Source: Wolinella succinogenes DSM 1740 | GTDB taxonomy: Bacteria > Campylobacterota > Campylobacteria > Campylobacterales > Helicobacteraceae | Reading direction: 5' to 3' | Length of the DNA stretch: 64,000 nt | Assembly: GCF_000196135.1 (NCBI RefSeq) | Contig: NC_005090.1 | Location: forward strand, 1,312,001-1,376,000 | In this document: positions 1-8,454 of the stretch, in pieces | Numbering within the stretch: the first letter of the stretch is position 1 | Layout: each line of letters begins with the position of its first letter | Notes under the pieces: model-generated | What the model was told of the DNA's origin: nothing | The model's database searches: none | Seen by the model: only the letters and a program-made list of their open reading frames with translations | Made by a program: the position numbers and the translations under genes

Positions 1-1328
1 ATCGCTTTGGGGAGTTTTTCGCCGAGGTGATTCCTGTCTCTTCCAAGCTCGCCCTCCAAGCCAAGGGCTTTGACAAGGGCGAGATCGCCCAAGAGGAGCT
101 TTGGCAGCTCTCTAGGGAGTTGATCCAACTCTCTAGCACTAAAGAGTTCAACAAGGAGAAGATTCTAGGATTGATCATGGAGCATGAGAGGCGCGTGGAG
201 GGCTTTTGCGTGGAGGATTCTCAAAAGGCGATGCGTCTTTATGAAGAATCCAACTTCAAGCCCGTTCTCTCCTTCATCCACCACTCCATCCGCCCTCAAG
301 CCCTGAGCGCCAAAGAGTTTGCACTCAAACGAGAGCTCCTTAAGACCATCGAGATTCTTAGAATCCAATATGAAAATTTCCATGGAATCTATGAGAAGCT
401 CGAAGGCGTCTTTAAAAGCTACGAAGAGAATCTCGAAAGCTCCTTAAGAGAGCTCAAAAATAGCCATCGCCAAGAGCTCCATCTTATCGCCCAAGATATT
501 CGCTACCATCTGGAGAATATCGCGGAGATTCTCTTCCGGCATATCCGCAAAGAGGATCGCTTGCATCTCTCCAAGCGCTCCAAAGCGCTCTTTGGAATCG
601 CCTCCATCCATCAAAGAACTCTCCTAGTCGCACGCTTAGATAAGGATCGAATCAACGAAGAGCTCTTTTTAGGAGATTCTAAAAATGTGCGATTCTTCAA
701 GGCGCTCCAATTTAAAATCAGGCGAGCTGCTGAAAAAATGGAGAGCTCTTTTGAAGGGCTATTGCGCCACCTAGAGCAAGAGATCAAGCTTTGGCAAGAG
801 CCCTACGAGCTCGCACGCAAGCGCCATCCTCTAGGCTCAGACAGCGCCCACTCCAACCTCAGGAAATTTGCCGCCAAAAGCTATGAGATGCTTCTTAAAG
901 ATTTCACTAAACATCAGCACGAGATGGCGACTTTTGTTCATGCGGAGCTTGGTTCTCTGCTTGCACTCTTTAGCGGAGCGCACGAAAAGATGCTGGAGCT
1001 GGCAATTTTACGACTTGAAGAGCGCATGGAGAGTTCGATTCTTCGACACCTCAACAACCCCGCGGATTTTTCGATCTATCATCCAAGCCTTGATGAGATT
1101 CGCACGCTTCTTGAAGAATCGTTTGCACTTCACACCTATTTGCCCAAGATCGAGGGCGAAGGCACGGTCGCTGATCGAGCTTATCAAAAGATGTTTGCAG
1201 GCTCTCATCAACTCCTTGAAGAGAAACACACCATCATCAAAGAGCGTCTTACAACCATGCAAGAGAGACTAGCGACCCTAGAATCGCTCAAAGAGAAGAT
1301 TCTATCAACCGCCAAAAATGGAGGCTAG
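1..1328 (+). CDS. C-terminal part of a probable dynamin-like GTPase (5' end outside window)
   Basis: The reading frame is open from the first bases of the window with no stop, so this is the 3' part of a longer gene; a GTG at 27 is available as a start but is probably internal. The first visible residues (RFGEFFAEVIPVSSKLA) resemble the end of a GTPase domain, where an 'I/V-x-SAK'-like G5 motif is expected. The remaining ~420 residues are almost entirely charged helix, rich in Glu, Lys and Leu, as in the stalk of bacterial dynamin-like proteins. No membrane segment is seen. The assignment is inference from this layout; the diagnostic G1-G4 motifs lie upstream of the window. The gene ends 4 bases into the convergent gene that follows. 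Confidence 0.5.
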   Translation, partial: RFGEFFAEVIPVSSKLALQAKGFDKGEIAQEELWQLSRELIQLSSTKEFNKEKILGLIMEHERRVEGFCVEDSQKAMRLYEESNFKPVLSFIHHSIRPQALSAKEFALKRELLKTIEILRIQYENFHGIYEKLEGVFKSYEENLESSLRELKNSHRQELHLIAQDIRYHLENIAEILFRHIRKEDRLHLSKRSKALFGIASIHQRTLLVARLDKDRINEELFLGDSKNVRFFKALQFKIRRAAEKMESSFEGLLRHLEQEIKLWQEPYELARKRHPLGSDSAHSNLRKFAAKSYEMLLKDFTKHQHEMATFVHAELGSLLALFSGAHEKMLELAILRLEERMESSILRHLNNPADFSIYHPSLDEIRTLLEESFALHTYLPKIEGEGTVADRAYQKMFAGSHQLLEEKHTIIKERLTTMQERLATLESLKEKILSTAKNGG

Positions 1329-1744
1329 GCGTTGACATTGATTGAGGAGGCGGTGCCTTGAAGGGCTTCAAGCTTCCCTAGCATCTTACTCCAAAAGCCT
1401 GCACCCCCTGCATCTCCACTACTCATAAGCGTCTGCATCATGCTTTTGACCTTGGAGAGCACATTGGTGCGCTCATCATCACTCTTCGCCTTGCTCGCTC
1501 CCGTGGCTTCAAGAAGCGAAGAGGCCTCTTTCTCGCTCATTTGACCCACTTGCACCATGATAGAAGTGAATTGCTTGAGCTCACTAGCGCTCATATTGGT
1601 GAAATCGTAGCGGTTATTAAACTTTTCAGAAACTTCTTGGATTGTCTTTTTATCCGCTTCGCTGAGCGTCTTGCTGGTCGTAGCCGCGCTGGAGTATTTA
1701 GAGAGGATATCCGAATCGTAGTAGGAGGTGGAAGTCACTTGCAT
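1325..1744 (-). CDS. Small conserved-looking hypothetical protein (139 aa)
   Basis: Not recognised. The product is hydrophilic, has no signal peptide or membrane segment and contains no cysteine. The N-terminus is rich in Ser/Thr/Tyr (MQVTSTSYYDSDILSKYSSA), followed by an amphipathic helical stretch with repeated Met/Ser/Glu positions and a Gly-rich turn near residue 110. An AAAGGGG ribosome-binding site stands just before ATG 1744. The gene is convergent with the GTPase-like gene and overlaps it by 4 bases. A strong inverted repeat (1753-1781) lies immediately upstream and runs into the ribosome-binding site. Confidence 0.6.
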   Translation of the reverse strand: MQVTSTSYYDSDILSKYSSAATTSKTLSEADKKTIQEVSEKFNNRYDFTNMSASELKQFTSIMVQVGQMSEKEASSLLEATGASKAKSDDERTNVLSKVKSMMQTLMSSGDAGGAGFWSKMLGKLEALQGTASSINVNA

Positions 1745-1752
1745 GTAAGCCC

Positions 1753-1781
1753 CTTTGAAGAAAAGTAATCTTTCTTCAAAG
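1753..1781 (-). promoter_or_regulatory. 11-bp perfect inverted repeat in the leader of the 139-aa gene
   Basis: CTTTGAAGAAA (1753-1763) and TTTCTTCAAAG (1771-1781) are perfect inverted repeats around a 7-base loop. In the minus-strand transcript the distal arm ends in CAAAG, which runs into the AAAGGGG ribosome-binding site of the gene at 1744. No T-run follows on either side, so it does not look like a rho-independent terminator of tupA. A leader hairpin affecting translation or mRNA stability is inferred. Confidence 0.5.
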
Positions 1782-1826
1782 AAGCAATTTCTATACCCAA
1801 GGCGAGAATCCGTCCCGCCTCAACGA

Positions 1827-2660
1827 TCACTTTCGTGTTTTTGCATCAGGAGTGAAAAGCTGTTTGTCAAGAAGTTTGAAGTTGGCAATCTCCGCTTGCA
1901 TCTTCTCTGAGACGATCCAGTCGATGAACTGCTTTGCGCCTTTGTAATCCGCTTTTTCGCATCGCTTAGGATTGACCGCCATGATGGAGTAGAAGTTTTT
2001 CAGCGTGTTGTCGCCCTCTAGCACGATCACCATAGGGGGCTTGCCCTTGTGGTTGGACTCGTATTTGATAAAAGTGCCACGATCGGTGAGTGTCAAGCCT
2101 TTTTGCTCCTCGGCGATATTGATGGTCGCGAGCATCCCTTGACCTGCCTCAATATACCAAGACTCTTTTTCGGGAATCTTGCCAAGCGCCTCTTTCCAAA
2201 CCTCTCGCTCTTTGCTGTGCGTTCCTGATTTATCCCCTCGGCTCACAAATTTCACCTGCTCTTTTTCAATCAGTTTGAAGGCCTCCGCCACGCTCATGCC
2301 TGTGAATTTTTGCTTGAAGGAGGGGTTTCCAATGATGACAAAATCGTTATACATGACAGGAGTTCTATCGATTCCAAAGCCTTTTTCGACATACTCTAGC
2401 TCGACTTTGGGCGCATGGACAAAAACCACATCCACATCGCAGTTTTCACCAAGCTTGAGCGCATTGCCCGTGCCCACGGCAACCCACTTGAGATCCACGC
2501 CTGTATCTTTCTTGTAGGCTGGAGCCAAAACATCCAAAAGACCCGTATTGTCGGTGCTTGTGGTGGTCGCCATACGAAGCTCGGCCGCCCCAAGGCTCAC
2601 GCCAGCCGCCAATAAGGCAATAAAGAATTTACTTTTTAAGCCGTTCTTTACAGAAAACAT
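1827..2660 (-). CDS. tupA: Tungstate ABC transporter, periplasmic substrate-binding protein TupA
   Basis: Periplasmic tungstate receptor of an ABC importer; tungstate is used for W-pterin enzymes such as formate dehydrogenase. The product (277 aa) has a signal peptide over about residues 1-25 and then the TupA-type signature LRMATTTSTDNTGLLD, which distinguishes TupA from ModA. It continues with the phosphate/molybdate-binding-protein-like fold (DVVFVHAPKVELEYVEKG, KFVSRGDKSGTHSKE). GGAGG lies 8 bases before ATG 2660. It is divergent from tupBC across a 109-base intergenic region, so the transporter is split into two divergent units. Selectivity for tungstate over molybdate is a family inference. 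Confidence 0.9.
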   Translation of the reverse strand: MFSVKNGLKSKFFIALLAAGVSLGAAELRMATTTSTDNTGLLDVLAPAYKKDTGVDLKWVAVGTGNALKLGENCDVDVVFVHAPKVELEYVEKGFGIDRTPVMYNDFVIIGNPSFKQKFTGMSVAEAFKLIEKEQVKFVSRGDKSGTHSKEREVWKEALGKIPEKESWYIEAGQGMLATINIAEEQKGLTLTDRGTFIKYESNHKGKPPMVIVLEGDNTLKNFYSIMAVNPKRCEKADYKGAKQFIDWIVSEKMQAEIANFKLLDKQLFTPDAKTRK

Positions 2661-2769
2661 TCAATAATCCTCCCGTCGTTGTGATAATTTGAAATAGCGT
2701 CTATTGTATCTCGTTTACCACTTAAAGTAAAATTAGAATTGACCAAATATTAACACTCAGGATTCTCTG

Positions 2770-3465
2770 TTGGACTTTATTACACAAGGGTTAATCGAGG
2801 CCTTTTGGCTTCTTTGGCACCTCGACCCCGAAACCCTCTCCGCCATTATCATTACGCTCAAAAGCTCTAGTTTTTCGATTCTCTGCGCCCTTATTATCGG
2901 GCTCCCGCTTGGCTTTGCCTTGGGCTACTTTGAATTCCCTGGCAGACGGGCGCTCAAACTCCTCTCTGACACCCTACTAGCCATCCCCACCGTCGTGGTG
3001 GGGCTCATCATCTATGCGCTCATCTCCTATCGTGGCCCTCTAGGACAGTATGAGCTTCTCTACACGATCAAGGGAATCGTGATGGGACAAACCCTCCTAG
3101 CCCTCCCCATCATCATCTCTCTCACCGCCGCCACCATCGAGGGGATGGATCGCAAGCTCTATCTCACCCTGCTCTCTTTTCGCCCTACTCCTCTTCAGAT
3201 GATTCGTAGCGTGGCGTGGGAGCTGAGGCACGCCCTAGTGGCGGTGATTGTGACGGCCTATGGTCGTGTGGTCGCTGAGGTGGGCGTGGCGATGATGATT
3301 GGGGGGAATATCAAATGGCACACTCGAACCATCACCACCGCCATCTCTCTAGAGACCAGCAAGGGGGAGTTTGCCATGGGAATCGCCCTAGGCATTGTGC
3401 TCATCTCCATAGCCTTTGCGGTCAATCTCTTTCTCCATTTCCTTAAAAAACGCTCCCGAGGCTAG
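2770..3465 (+). CDS. tupB: Tungstate ABC transporter permease TupB
   Basis: Inner-membrane permease of the tungstate importer. The 231-aa product has about five to six hydrophobic segments and the binding-protein-dependent permease signature around VVAEVGVAMMIGGNIKWHTR, which couples to the ATPase. Translation starts at TTG 2770, with a weak AGGA 8 bases upstream; no ATG nearby gives the full first membrane segment. It is followed after 2 bases by the ATPase gene, so the two are co-transcribed. The intergenic region to tupA (2661-2769) is AT-rich and must hold both promoters, but I could not pick a convincing -10/-35 pair or a ModE-type operator there. Confidence 0.88.
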   Translation: MDFITQGLIEAFWLLWHLDPETLSAIIITLKSSSFSILCALIIGLPLGFALGYFEFPGRRALKLLSDTLLAIPTVVVGLIIYALISYRGPLGQYELLYTIKGIVMGQTLLALPIIISLTAATIEGMDRKLYLTLLSFRPTPLQMIRSVAWELRHALVAVIVTAYGRVVAEVGVAMMIGGNIKWHTRTITTAISLETSKGEFAMGIALGIVLISIAFAVNLFLHFLKKRSRG

Positions 3466-3467
3466 GC

Positions 3468-4517
3468 ATGAATCAACCCCTTTACTCTATCAGGCAACTC
3501 CGCAAAACCTACCTCCACAAGCCCGTGCTCAATCTCTCCTCTCTAGAGATCAATGAGGGTGAAATCATAGGAATCGTAGGCTCCAATGGAAGCGGCAAAA
3601 GCACCCTCTTGCGCCATCTTGCCTTTTTGGAATCGCCTGATAGCGGAGAGATTCTCTACAAAGGTCACCCCGCTGGCACGCTCTCTTTGGAGACCAAGCG
3701 CGAGGTCTCTATCCTCTTTCCTGAGCCCTATTTGCTCAAGCGAAGCGTGGAGGAGAATCTTCTCTATGGACTCTTGATGCAACAAGAGAATCTCACCCAG
3801 CCTGAGCTTTACTCACGAGCCAATGAGGCTTTGGAGCTGGTGGGTTTGCGACCTGATAAATTCCTCCATCGCTCTTGGCATGAGCTCTCCAGCGGCGAAA
3901 CCCAACGAATCGCTCTAGCGAGCCGCCTCATCCTGCGTCCCAAAACGCTTCTTTTGGATGAGCCGACCAATAGCCTTGATTTTAGCGGGATTCCCCAATT
4001 CTCTGAGGCGATTTTGCACGCCAACCAAAACTGGGGCACCACGGTCATCATCGCAAGCCACGACCTTATCTGGTTAGGAAGTTTGGCGCAAAGACAAATC
4101 GGGCTTCACTTTGGGCGTTTGATGGAGTTTTCGACAAGCAATTTGATTCTAGGTCGGTGGGAAGAGGAGACAGAGGGGCTAATTTATCGCTTTAGTGATG
4201 GGCAGAAGATTCAACTCCCCCAAGGGACTCGAATCGGTAGCAAAAGAGGGGTGGCGATCGACCCAAGACACCTGCGCATCTCTCATGAAAAGCCCCTAGA
4301 GATCGCTCCCAAGGAGACGACTTTAGAGGGTCAGGTGGTCGCCATTTCGCATCTCAAAAAGAGTGATGAAATCTCTCTAAAACTCTCTGTGGGAAATCAG
4401 ACCCTAGAGGGAATCTTGGACTTCCAAGCCTTCTCTCTAGCCCCTTTTTACCCTTCGCAAAAGGCTTTCATCACCTTTGATCTTGAGCACCTTCAAACCT
4501 CATGGATGAAGGATTAA
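3468..4517 (+). CDS. tupC: Tungstate ABC transporter ATP-binding protein TupC
   Basis: Cytoplasmic ATPase that powers TupB. Visible motifs are Walker A GSNGSGKST (near residue 40), signature LSSGETQR, Walker B LLLDEPTNSLD and switch His in IIASHD. The 349-aa product carries about 110 residues beyond the ATPase core. These include a stretch resembling a TOBE/Mop-like oxyanion-binding domain (EGQVVAISHLKKSDEISLKL), which is usual for molybdate/tungstate ATPases and may sense the cytoplasmic oxyanion. It is the last gene of tupBC and is followed by a bidirectional-looking terminator at 4524-4550. Confidence 0.87.
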   Translation: MNQPLYSIRQLRKTYLHKPVLNLSSLEINEGEIIGIVGSNGSGKSTLLRHLAFLESPDSGEILYKGHPAGTLSLETKREVSILFPEPYLLKRSVEENLLYGLLMQQENLTQPELYSRANEALELVGLRPDKFLHRSWHELSSGETQRIALASRLILRPKTLLLDEPTNSLDFSGIPQFSEAILHANQNWGTTVIIASHDLIWLGSLAQRQIGLHFGRLMEFSTSNLILGRWEEETEGLIYRFSDGQKIQLPQGTRIGSKRGVAIDPRHLRISHEKPLEIAPKETTLEGQVVAISHLKKSDEISLKLSVGNQTLEGILDFQAFSLAPFYPSQKAFITFDLEHLQTSWMKD

Positions 4518-4523
4518 AAGCTC

Positions 4524-4550
4524 ACAAGGTCGTTTAGAACGCCTTGTTTT
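4524..4550 (+). terminator. Rho-independent terminator after tupC
   Basis: ACAAGG (4524-4529) pairs with CCTTGT (4542-4547), with CGTT/AACG pairing inside, and TTTT follows on the plus strand. It lies 7 bases after the tupC stop codon and overlaps the last codons of the convergent small gene. Confidence 0.6.
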
Positions 4551-4728
4551 CCATCACCTCTTTAAGCCACGCTTTGGCTAGATCAACGCTCTCAAACGCT
4601 CGGCTTTTGGCGACTTGCTGAGTGCCCTCGTAGAATCGAACACGGATTCCATCTTCGACTTCATCAATCTTGATTCGGGTGATTCTAGCGAGGTTGAGGA
4701 TGACGCGCTCATTGAGTTGAACAAACAT
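4534..4728 (-). CDS. Small hypothetical protein (64 aa)
   Basis: Not recognised as a named family. The product is a compact, charged, cytosolic protein without cysteines or membrane segments; its N-terminal half looks like two beta strands (VQLNERVILNLARITRIKI, GIRVRFYEG) followed by one helix. A strong AAAGGAG site lies 6 bases before ATG 4728, which supports real translation. Its 3' end overlaps the tupC terminator, and the desulforubrerythrin gene stands 66 bases upstream on the same strand, so the two could share a transcript. Confidence 0.6.
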   Translation of the reverse strand: MFVQLNERVILNLARITRIKIDEVEDGIRVRFYEGTQQVAKSRAFESVDLAKAWLKEVMENKAF

Positions 4729-4794
4729 GAAAAGCTCCTTTATGGATTAGGTTTGGATGAGGGCATTGTACCCAAACCCAAACCTAAAAAAGGC

Positions 4795-5442
4795 TTAGTA
4801 GAGATGCTCTCTCTTGAAATACTCTTGAGGCACCTTGCACAAAGGACAGGCTTTGGGGGCTTTTTTGCCTCGATGCACATGTCCACACACCTCGCAGACC
4901 CAGACCTCATCTTCGTCACTCTCAAAGAATCCCTCCTCTTCAAGTGCTTTTTTGAGCTCTCCATACTCTCGTTCATGCTCCACTTCCACCTTGGCGATCG
5001 CTTCAAAAAGTCTCACAAGCTCCTTGTGCCCCTCTTCTTTGGCAATCTCGGCAAAGTTTGGATACATGATGGTGTGTTCGTAGTTTTCACCCGCCATACC
5101 ATATTCAAGATTCTTCTTGGTGGTGTCAAGCTCAAAGCCATGCGTCATTTTGTTGTAGGCCTTATATTCCGCCATCGCATGATATTTCTCATTAAGCGCC
5201 GCCTCTCTAAAGTGAGCCGCGACCGCATGAAGTCCCTCTTCCTCGGCTACATCGGCATAGAAGTCATACTTGTTGCGCGCCATTGATTCACCCGCGAAGG
5301 CTTTCATGAGATTCACTTCCGTGAGACTGGAGGTGATCATCTCCATCGCCTCGCCACAACAGGTGAGCTTGCCTCCTCCTGCTTTTTGCACCTCCACTTC
5401 GTTTCCACACTTGTTACAGCGATAGGTTTGATACTGCTTCAT
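4795..5442 (-). CDS. rrc: Desulforubrerythrin (desulforedoxin-like + rubrerythrin + rubredoxin)
   Basis: Cytoplasmic non-haem iron peroxidase that removes hydrogen peroxide in microaerophiles and anaerobes. Three domains are visible: an N-terminal desulforedoxin/desulfoferrodoxin-like iron site (YRCNKCGNEVEV...LTCCGEAM, residues ~8-36); a central four-helix di-iron rubrerythrin domain with repeated ExxH/E motifs (residues ~45-170); and a C-terminal rubredoxin-like knuckle (VWVCEVCGHVH...CPLCKVP, residues ~178-210). The same architecture is known from Campylobacter jejuni Rrc (Cj0012c), hence the symbol. AAGGAG precedes ATG 5442. The single-gene unit is divergent from the hybrid kinase. No clear PerR box was identified upstream. 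Confidence 0.9.
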   Translation of the reverse strand: MKQYQTYRCNKCGNEVEVQKAGGGKLTCCGEAMEMITSSLTEVNLMKAFAGESMARNKYDFYADVAEEEGLHAVAAHFREAALNEKYHAMAEYKAYNKMTHGFELDTTKKNLEYGMAGENYEHTIMYPNFAEIAKEEGHKELVRLFEAIAKVEVEHEREYGELKKALEEEGFFESDEDEVWVCEVCGHVHRGKKAPKACPLCKVPQEYFKREHLY

Positions 5443-5540
5443 GAGCCTCTCCTTATGATATGATTAATGAAATAGAAAGCCCCTAATCAGCGGACTTTTA
5501 TCTTTCAATCATGACCTAATTTTGCTTAAGAGGAAAATAC

Positions 5541-5546
5541 TATAAT
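5541..5546 (+). promoter_or_regulatory. -10 element TATAAT upstream of the hybrid histidine kinase
   Basis: TATAAT in the context TACTATAATCT lies 36 bases before the kinase start codon at 5583. There is no clear -35 hexamer, which is normal for Campylobacterota sigma-70 promoters. Confidence 0.55.
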
Positions 5547-5582
5547 CTTTTCAAGCGTTTTGCCCCCTTCCAAAGGAATCGG

Positions 5583-7112
5583 ATGAGCTCTCACGAAAAC
5601 CCTAGCCAAATCGCCATCCTCTATGTAGAGAGCGACACCGACTTGCTGCGTCCTGTCGCTTCGCGTCTGCGCAGTCTCTTCTCTAGGCTCTATATCGCTG
5701 AAAATGGCACAGAGGCGCTTGAAATTTTTAAAAAATATCGCCCTCAAATCATCGTGACCGACCTTCAGCTTCCCCTCTTAAGCGGTCTTGAACTCATTCG
5801 CCAGATACGAGCCCAAGAGGGCTCTCAGCCCGCCATTATCGTCACCACCTCCAATAGCGAGAGCGAGGTGCTCATTGACTGCATTGAGCTTAGAGTCGAT
5901 TCCTATATCCTCAAGCCTTTCAGGCTCATCCATTTTGTCTCCGTACTCCAAAAGATATCCCAAGGACTCCTCCTTGAGGAGAAAATCTACCAAAACCACC
6001 AATACCTGCTCGCCCTCTATGACAATATCCCTTTCTTTAGAATGAGCACCTCTTTTTCAATCCTAAGCCTCAACCCCAGGCTCATCCAGCTCTTTGAACA
6101 GGGGGGTGAGGAGCGATTCATCGGAGAAGAGGCCGAAAGACTCTTTGCCCCCTCCTCTTTTGGGGCTTTCAACGCCGCCAAAACGCAGCTTCTCTCGCAA
6201 AAAGAGCCCTATTGGCAAGGGACGCTCACCCTCAACACCACCGAATCGACCGTTTGCTACGCCTCTATTTTTCCGATTCGTCGAAGCCATGGAGAGGTCT
6301 ATGAATTTATCTGTATCATGCGGGATATCACCCTCTCGCACAAACTCCAAAAACTCAAAGAGACGCTTATCTCCCAAGAGCGTGAACGCGAAATGCTCTC
6401 TAAACTCAATCAAACCAAAGATGACTTTTTGGCAATGTTTAGCCACGAGCTCAAAACTCCACTCAACGCCATCATCAACTTCGCCCCCTATGTCCACTCC
6501 AAAATCAGCGAAGTGGAGATTCCCGAAAAAGAGAAGCTCAGCAAGCTCTTACTCTCTATCGAGCGCAATGGCCGTTTGATGCTTGAGATGGTGAGTGGGA
6601 TGCTTGATGCTGCTCGCTTAAGAGCTGGCAAAATGGAGTTTCGCCCTGCCCTCTTTGACCTCTCCGCACTCATTGAGCAGATCACCCAAGATAAGACCTT
6701 GGGCATCCCCGAATCCCTCCAGATTCATGGAAATCCCAAAACCCTCATCTACTCTGATGAGCTACGAATGCGCCAAATCCTCACCAATCTCTACCATAAT
6801 GCCCTCAAATATGGTGGAGGAACCATACATATTGATTATAATGTGAAAGATAAAGAAAATTTTTGTATTATCATAGAAGACAATGGAAAAGGAATCGAGG
6901 ACAAAGAGGGGGTTTTTGAGCTTTATACGCAAGAATGGGAGCTTTTGAGGCGTCGATTGAGCGGAAGCGGAATCGGACTCTACCTTGTGAGGCTACTCTG
7001 TGATGCTCTTAAACTATATATATTTTTAGATGATTCGCCAAAACTTGGCGGAGCGAGATTTACCCTTTGCAAAGGAGATGAATATGCCAAAGAATATCCT
7101 AGTGGTGGATGA
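5583..7112 (+). CDS. Hybrid receiver/histidine kinase
   Basis: Cytoplasmic sensor kinase of 509 aa with no membrane segment. An N-terminal receiver domain spans about residues 9-125, with phospho-acceptor Asp60 in VTDLQLP. A PAS-like region follows at about 140-255. The HisKA domain carries its H-box in FSHELKTPLNAI, and a HATPase domain carries the N-box NLYHNALKYG, G1 DNGKGI and G2 GSGIGLYLV. The receiver is placed before the kinase, so the protein is probably an intermediate node in a phosphorelay. AAGGA precedes ATG 5583. The next gene, a response regulator, starts 29 bases before this stop codon in another frame and is the likely partner. The input signal is not indicated by the sequence. 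Confidence 0.85.
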   Translation: MSSHENPSQIAILYVESDTDLLRPVASRLRSLFSRLYIAENGTEALEIFKKYRPQIIVTDLQLPLLSGLELIRQIRAQEGSQPAIIVTTSNSESEVLIDCIELRVDSYILKPFRLIHFVSVLQKISQGLLLEEKIYQNHQYLLALYDNIPFFRMSTSFSILSLNPRLIQLFEQGGEERFIGEEAERLFAPSSFGAFNAAKTQLLSQKEPYWQGTLTLNTTESTVCYASIFPIRRSHGEVYEFICIMRDITLSHKLQKLKETLISQEREREMLSKLNQTKDDFLAMFSHELKTPLNAIINFAPYVHSKISEVEIPEKEKLSKLLLSIERNGRLMLEMVSGMLDAARLRAGKMEFRPALFDLSALIEQITQDKTLGIPESLQIHGNPKTLIYSDELRMRQILTNLYHNALKYGGGTIHIDYNVKDKENFCIIIEDNGKGIEDKEGVFELYTQEWELLRRRLSGSGIGLYLVRLLCDALKLYIFLDDSPKLGGARFTLCKGDEYAKEYPSGG

Positions 7113-8388
7113 CAACGAGGACAACCGAATCGCGCTTGAGATTCTTTTAGAGCGCTTTGCTGATCTCAAGATTTTTAGCGCCCAGAATGGCCAAGAGGCG
7201 GTGGAACTTTGTCAAAAAGAGCCCATGGATATTGTCTTTATGGACATCATGATGCCTGAGATGGATGGAATTGAGGCCACCAAAAAGATTCGAGAGTTTG
7301 ATCGAAGCACGATGATTGTCGCTGTCTCTGCGCTAGGCGATGAAGAATCGCAAAAAAAGATGATTCTCTATGGAGCCGAAGACTACATCGTCAAGCCCAT
7401 CATCCAAGATGTCTTTAAGCGACGTCTTCAAAACTATCTCGAAATCATCGCCTCACGCAAAAAAAGGCATTTTGACCAAAAGGCGCACAACCTTTTCACC
7501 AAGCGCGTCTTCAATCGCTCTCTTCTCTTTCGGATCAATCACCCCACGGGTCTGTCGGAGTTTTGGGAATACTATCTGCTCGATTCTCCCAAGAGCTCTG
7601 AGGAGATTCATGCTTGCGTGAGACTGCTCTATGCTTTTGGACGCTTTATTCTCAAAAGTGGTGCTTTAGCGGAGATTATTAGCGAAGAGGATCACTCCCA
7701 TCTCTACCTCTCCCTCACCTCCATTGATAAGCTCAATCGCTCTTCGCTTCAACGCGTGATTCTCAAAAACTATCCCGAAGCGCAGTTTATCCTCTCCTCC
7801 TCCATGCTCACCTTCAAGCTCCCCAAAACCCTCACCTCACTCACGTGCGCCCCTCTCTTGGAGAGCAAAGAAGAGAGTTATGAGATGTGCATCTTGCGCA
7901 AACGCCATGTCGATTGCATGGACGCTAAAACCTATGTCGAAAACACCCCCTTTAGCCTCCTCAATTCTGTGGATATGCTCGAAGACAACGAGGATGTGAT
8001 CGATAAGGCGATCAGTCGATTTGAAAACTTCCCTACACTTGGAAATCTGCACGCTATTGGAGAGCTTTTTGCAGGGCATGCCGAGGTGCTAGAGCAGCTT
8101 TTAGAGTTTGAGCACCTCGCTTTTGGAGTGCGCTCTTTGAGCACTCTTTTGGCCACCCTTGATGATTCCAAGCTCTCGCTCGTCGCCCCGAAATTTCTTG
8201 GCGTGATGCTCACCACGATCTTAGAAGATCTCACCCAATGGAGGCGCAACATCTTCCTTGATAAAAATGCTCGGGATATTCACTATCTTGATAGCTCACT
8301 CTTTAGCTCCTGCCTCCAAGCCCAAGCTCTTTTTGAGGAGAAAAGTCCCTCCCAAGAGGAAGACGACAACGATTTGGAGCTCTTTTAA
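7084..8388 (+). CDS. Response regulator with an unassigned ~300-residue output region
   Basis: The receiver domain spans residues 1-120, with acidic pocket Asp9/Asp10, phospho-acceptor Asp54 in FMDIMMPEMDG, and the conserved Lys in EDYIVKPI. The remaining ~310 residues match no DNA-binding, GGDEF, EAL or HD-GYP motif that I can see; they are helical and acidic at the end. Two ATGs are close: 7084 is preceded by AAAGGAG at a good distance, while an upstream ATG at 7030 lies deep inside the kinase and is unlikely. The gene overlaps the kinase by 29 bases, so the two are translated as a pair. Its output is probably by protein contact rather than by DNA binding. Confidence 0.8.
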   Translation: MPKNILVVDDNEDNRIALEILLERFADLKIFSAQNGQEAVELCQKEPMDIVFMDIMMPEMDGIEATKKIREFDRSTMIVAVSALGDEESQKKMILYGAEDYIVKPIIQDVFKRRLQNYLEIIASRKKRHFDQKAHNLFTKRVFNRSLLFRINHPTGLSEFWEYYLLDSPKSSEEIHACVRLLYAFGRFILKSGALAEIISEEDHSHLYLSLTSIDKLNRSSLQRVILKNYPEAQFILSSSMLTFKLPKTLTSLTCAPLLESKEESYEMCILRKRHVDCMDAKTYVENTPFSLLNSVDMLEDNEDVIDKAISRFENFPTLGNLHAIGELFAGHAEVLEQLLEFEHLAFGVRSLSTLLATLDDSKLSLVAPKFLGVMLTTILEDLTQWRRNIFLDKNARDIHYLDSSLFSSCLQAQALFEEKSPSQEEDDNDLELF

Positions 8389-8418
8389 CACTTATTCAAG
8401 ATATGTCGTTCTATACTC

Positions 8419-8447
8419 ACCCCCTAGACTAACACACCATAGGGGGT
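8419..8447 (+). promoter_or_regulatory. Hairpin that would hide the ribosome-binding site of the 128-aa gene
   Basis: ACCCCCTA (8419-8426) and TAGGGGGT (8440-8447) form a perfect 8-bp stem with a 13-base loop. The right arm is the only purine-rich Shine-Dalgarno sequence (AGGGGG) and sits 8 bases before ATG 8455. It could also serve as an attenuator between the regulator gene and this one; no T-run follows. Confidence 0.5.
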
Positions 8448-8454
8448 TACATAG

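Noticed and set aside
4615-5286. 223-codon plus-strand frame across desulforubrerythrin
   Set aside because: Low-complexity hydrophobic translation antisense to a gene with three recognisable metal sites and a good ribosome-binding site.
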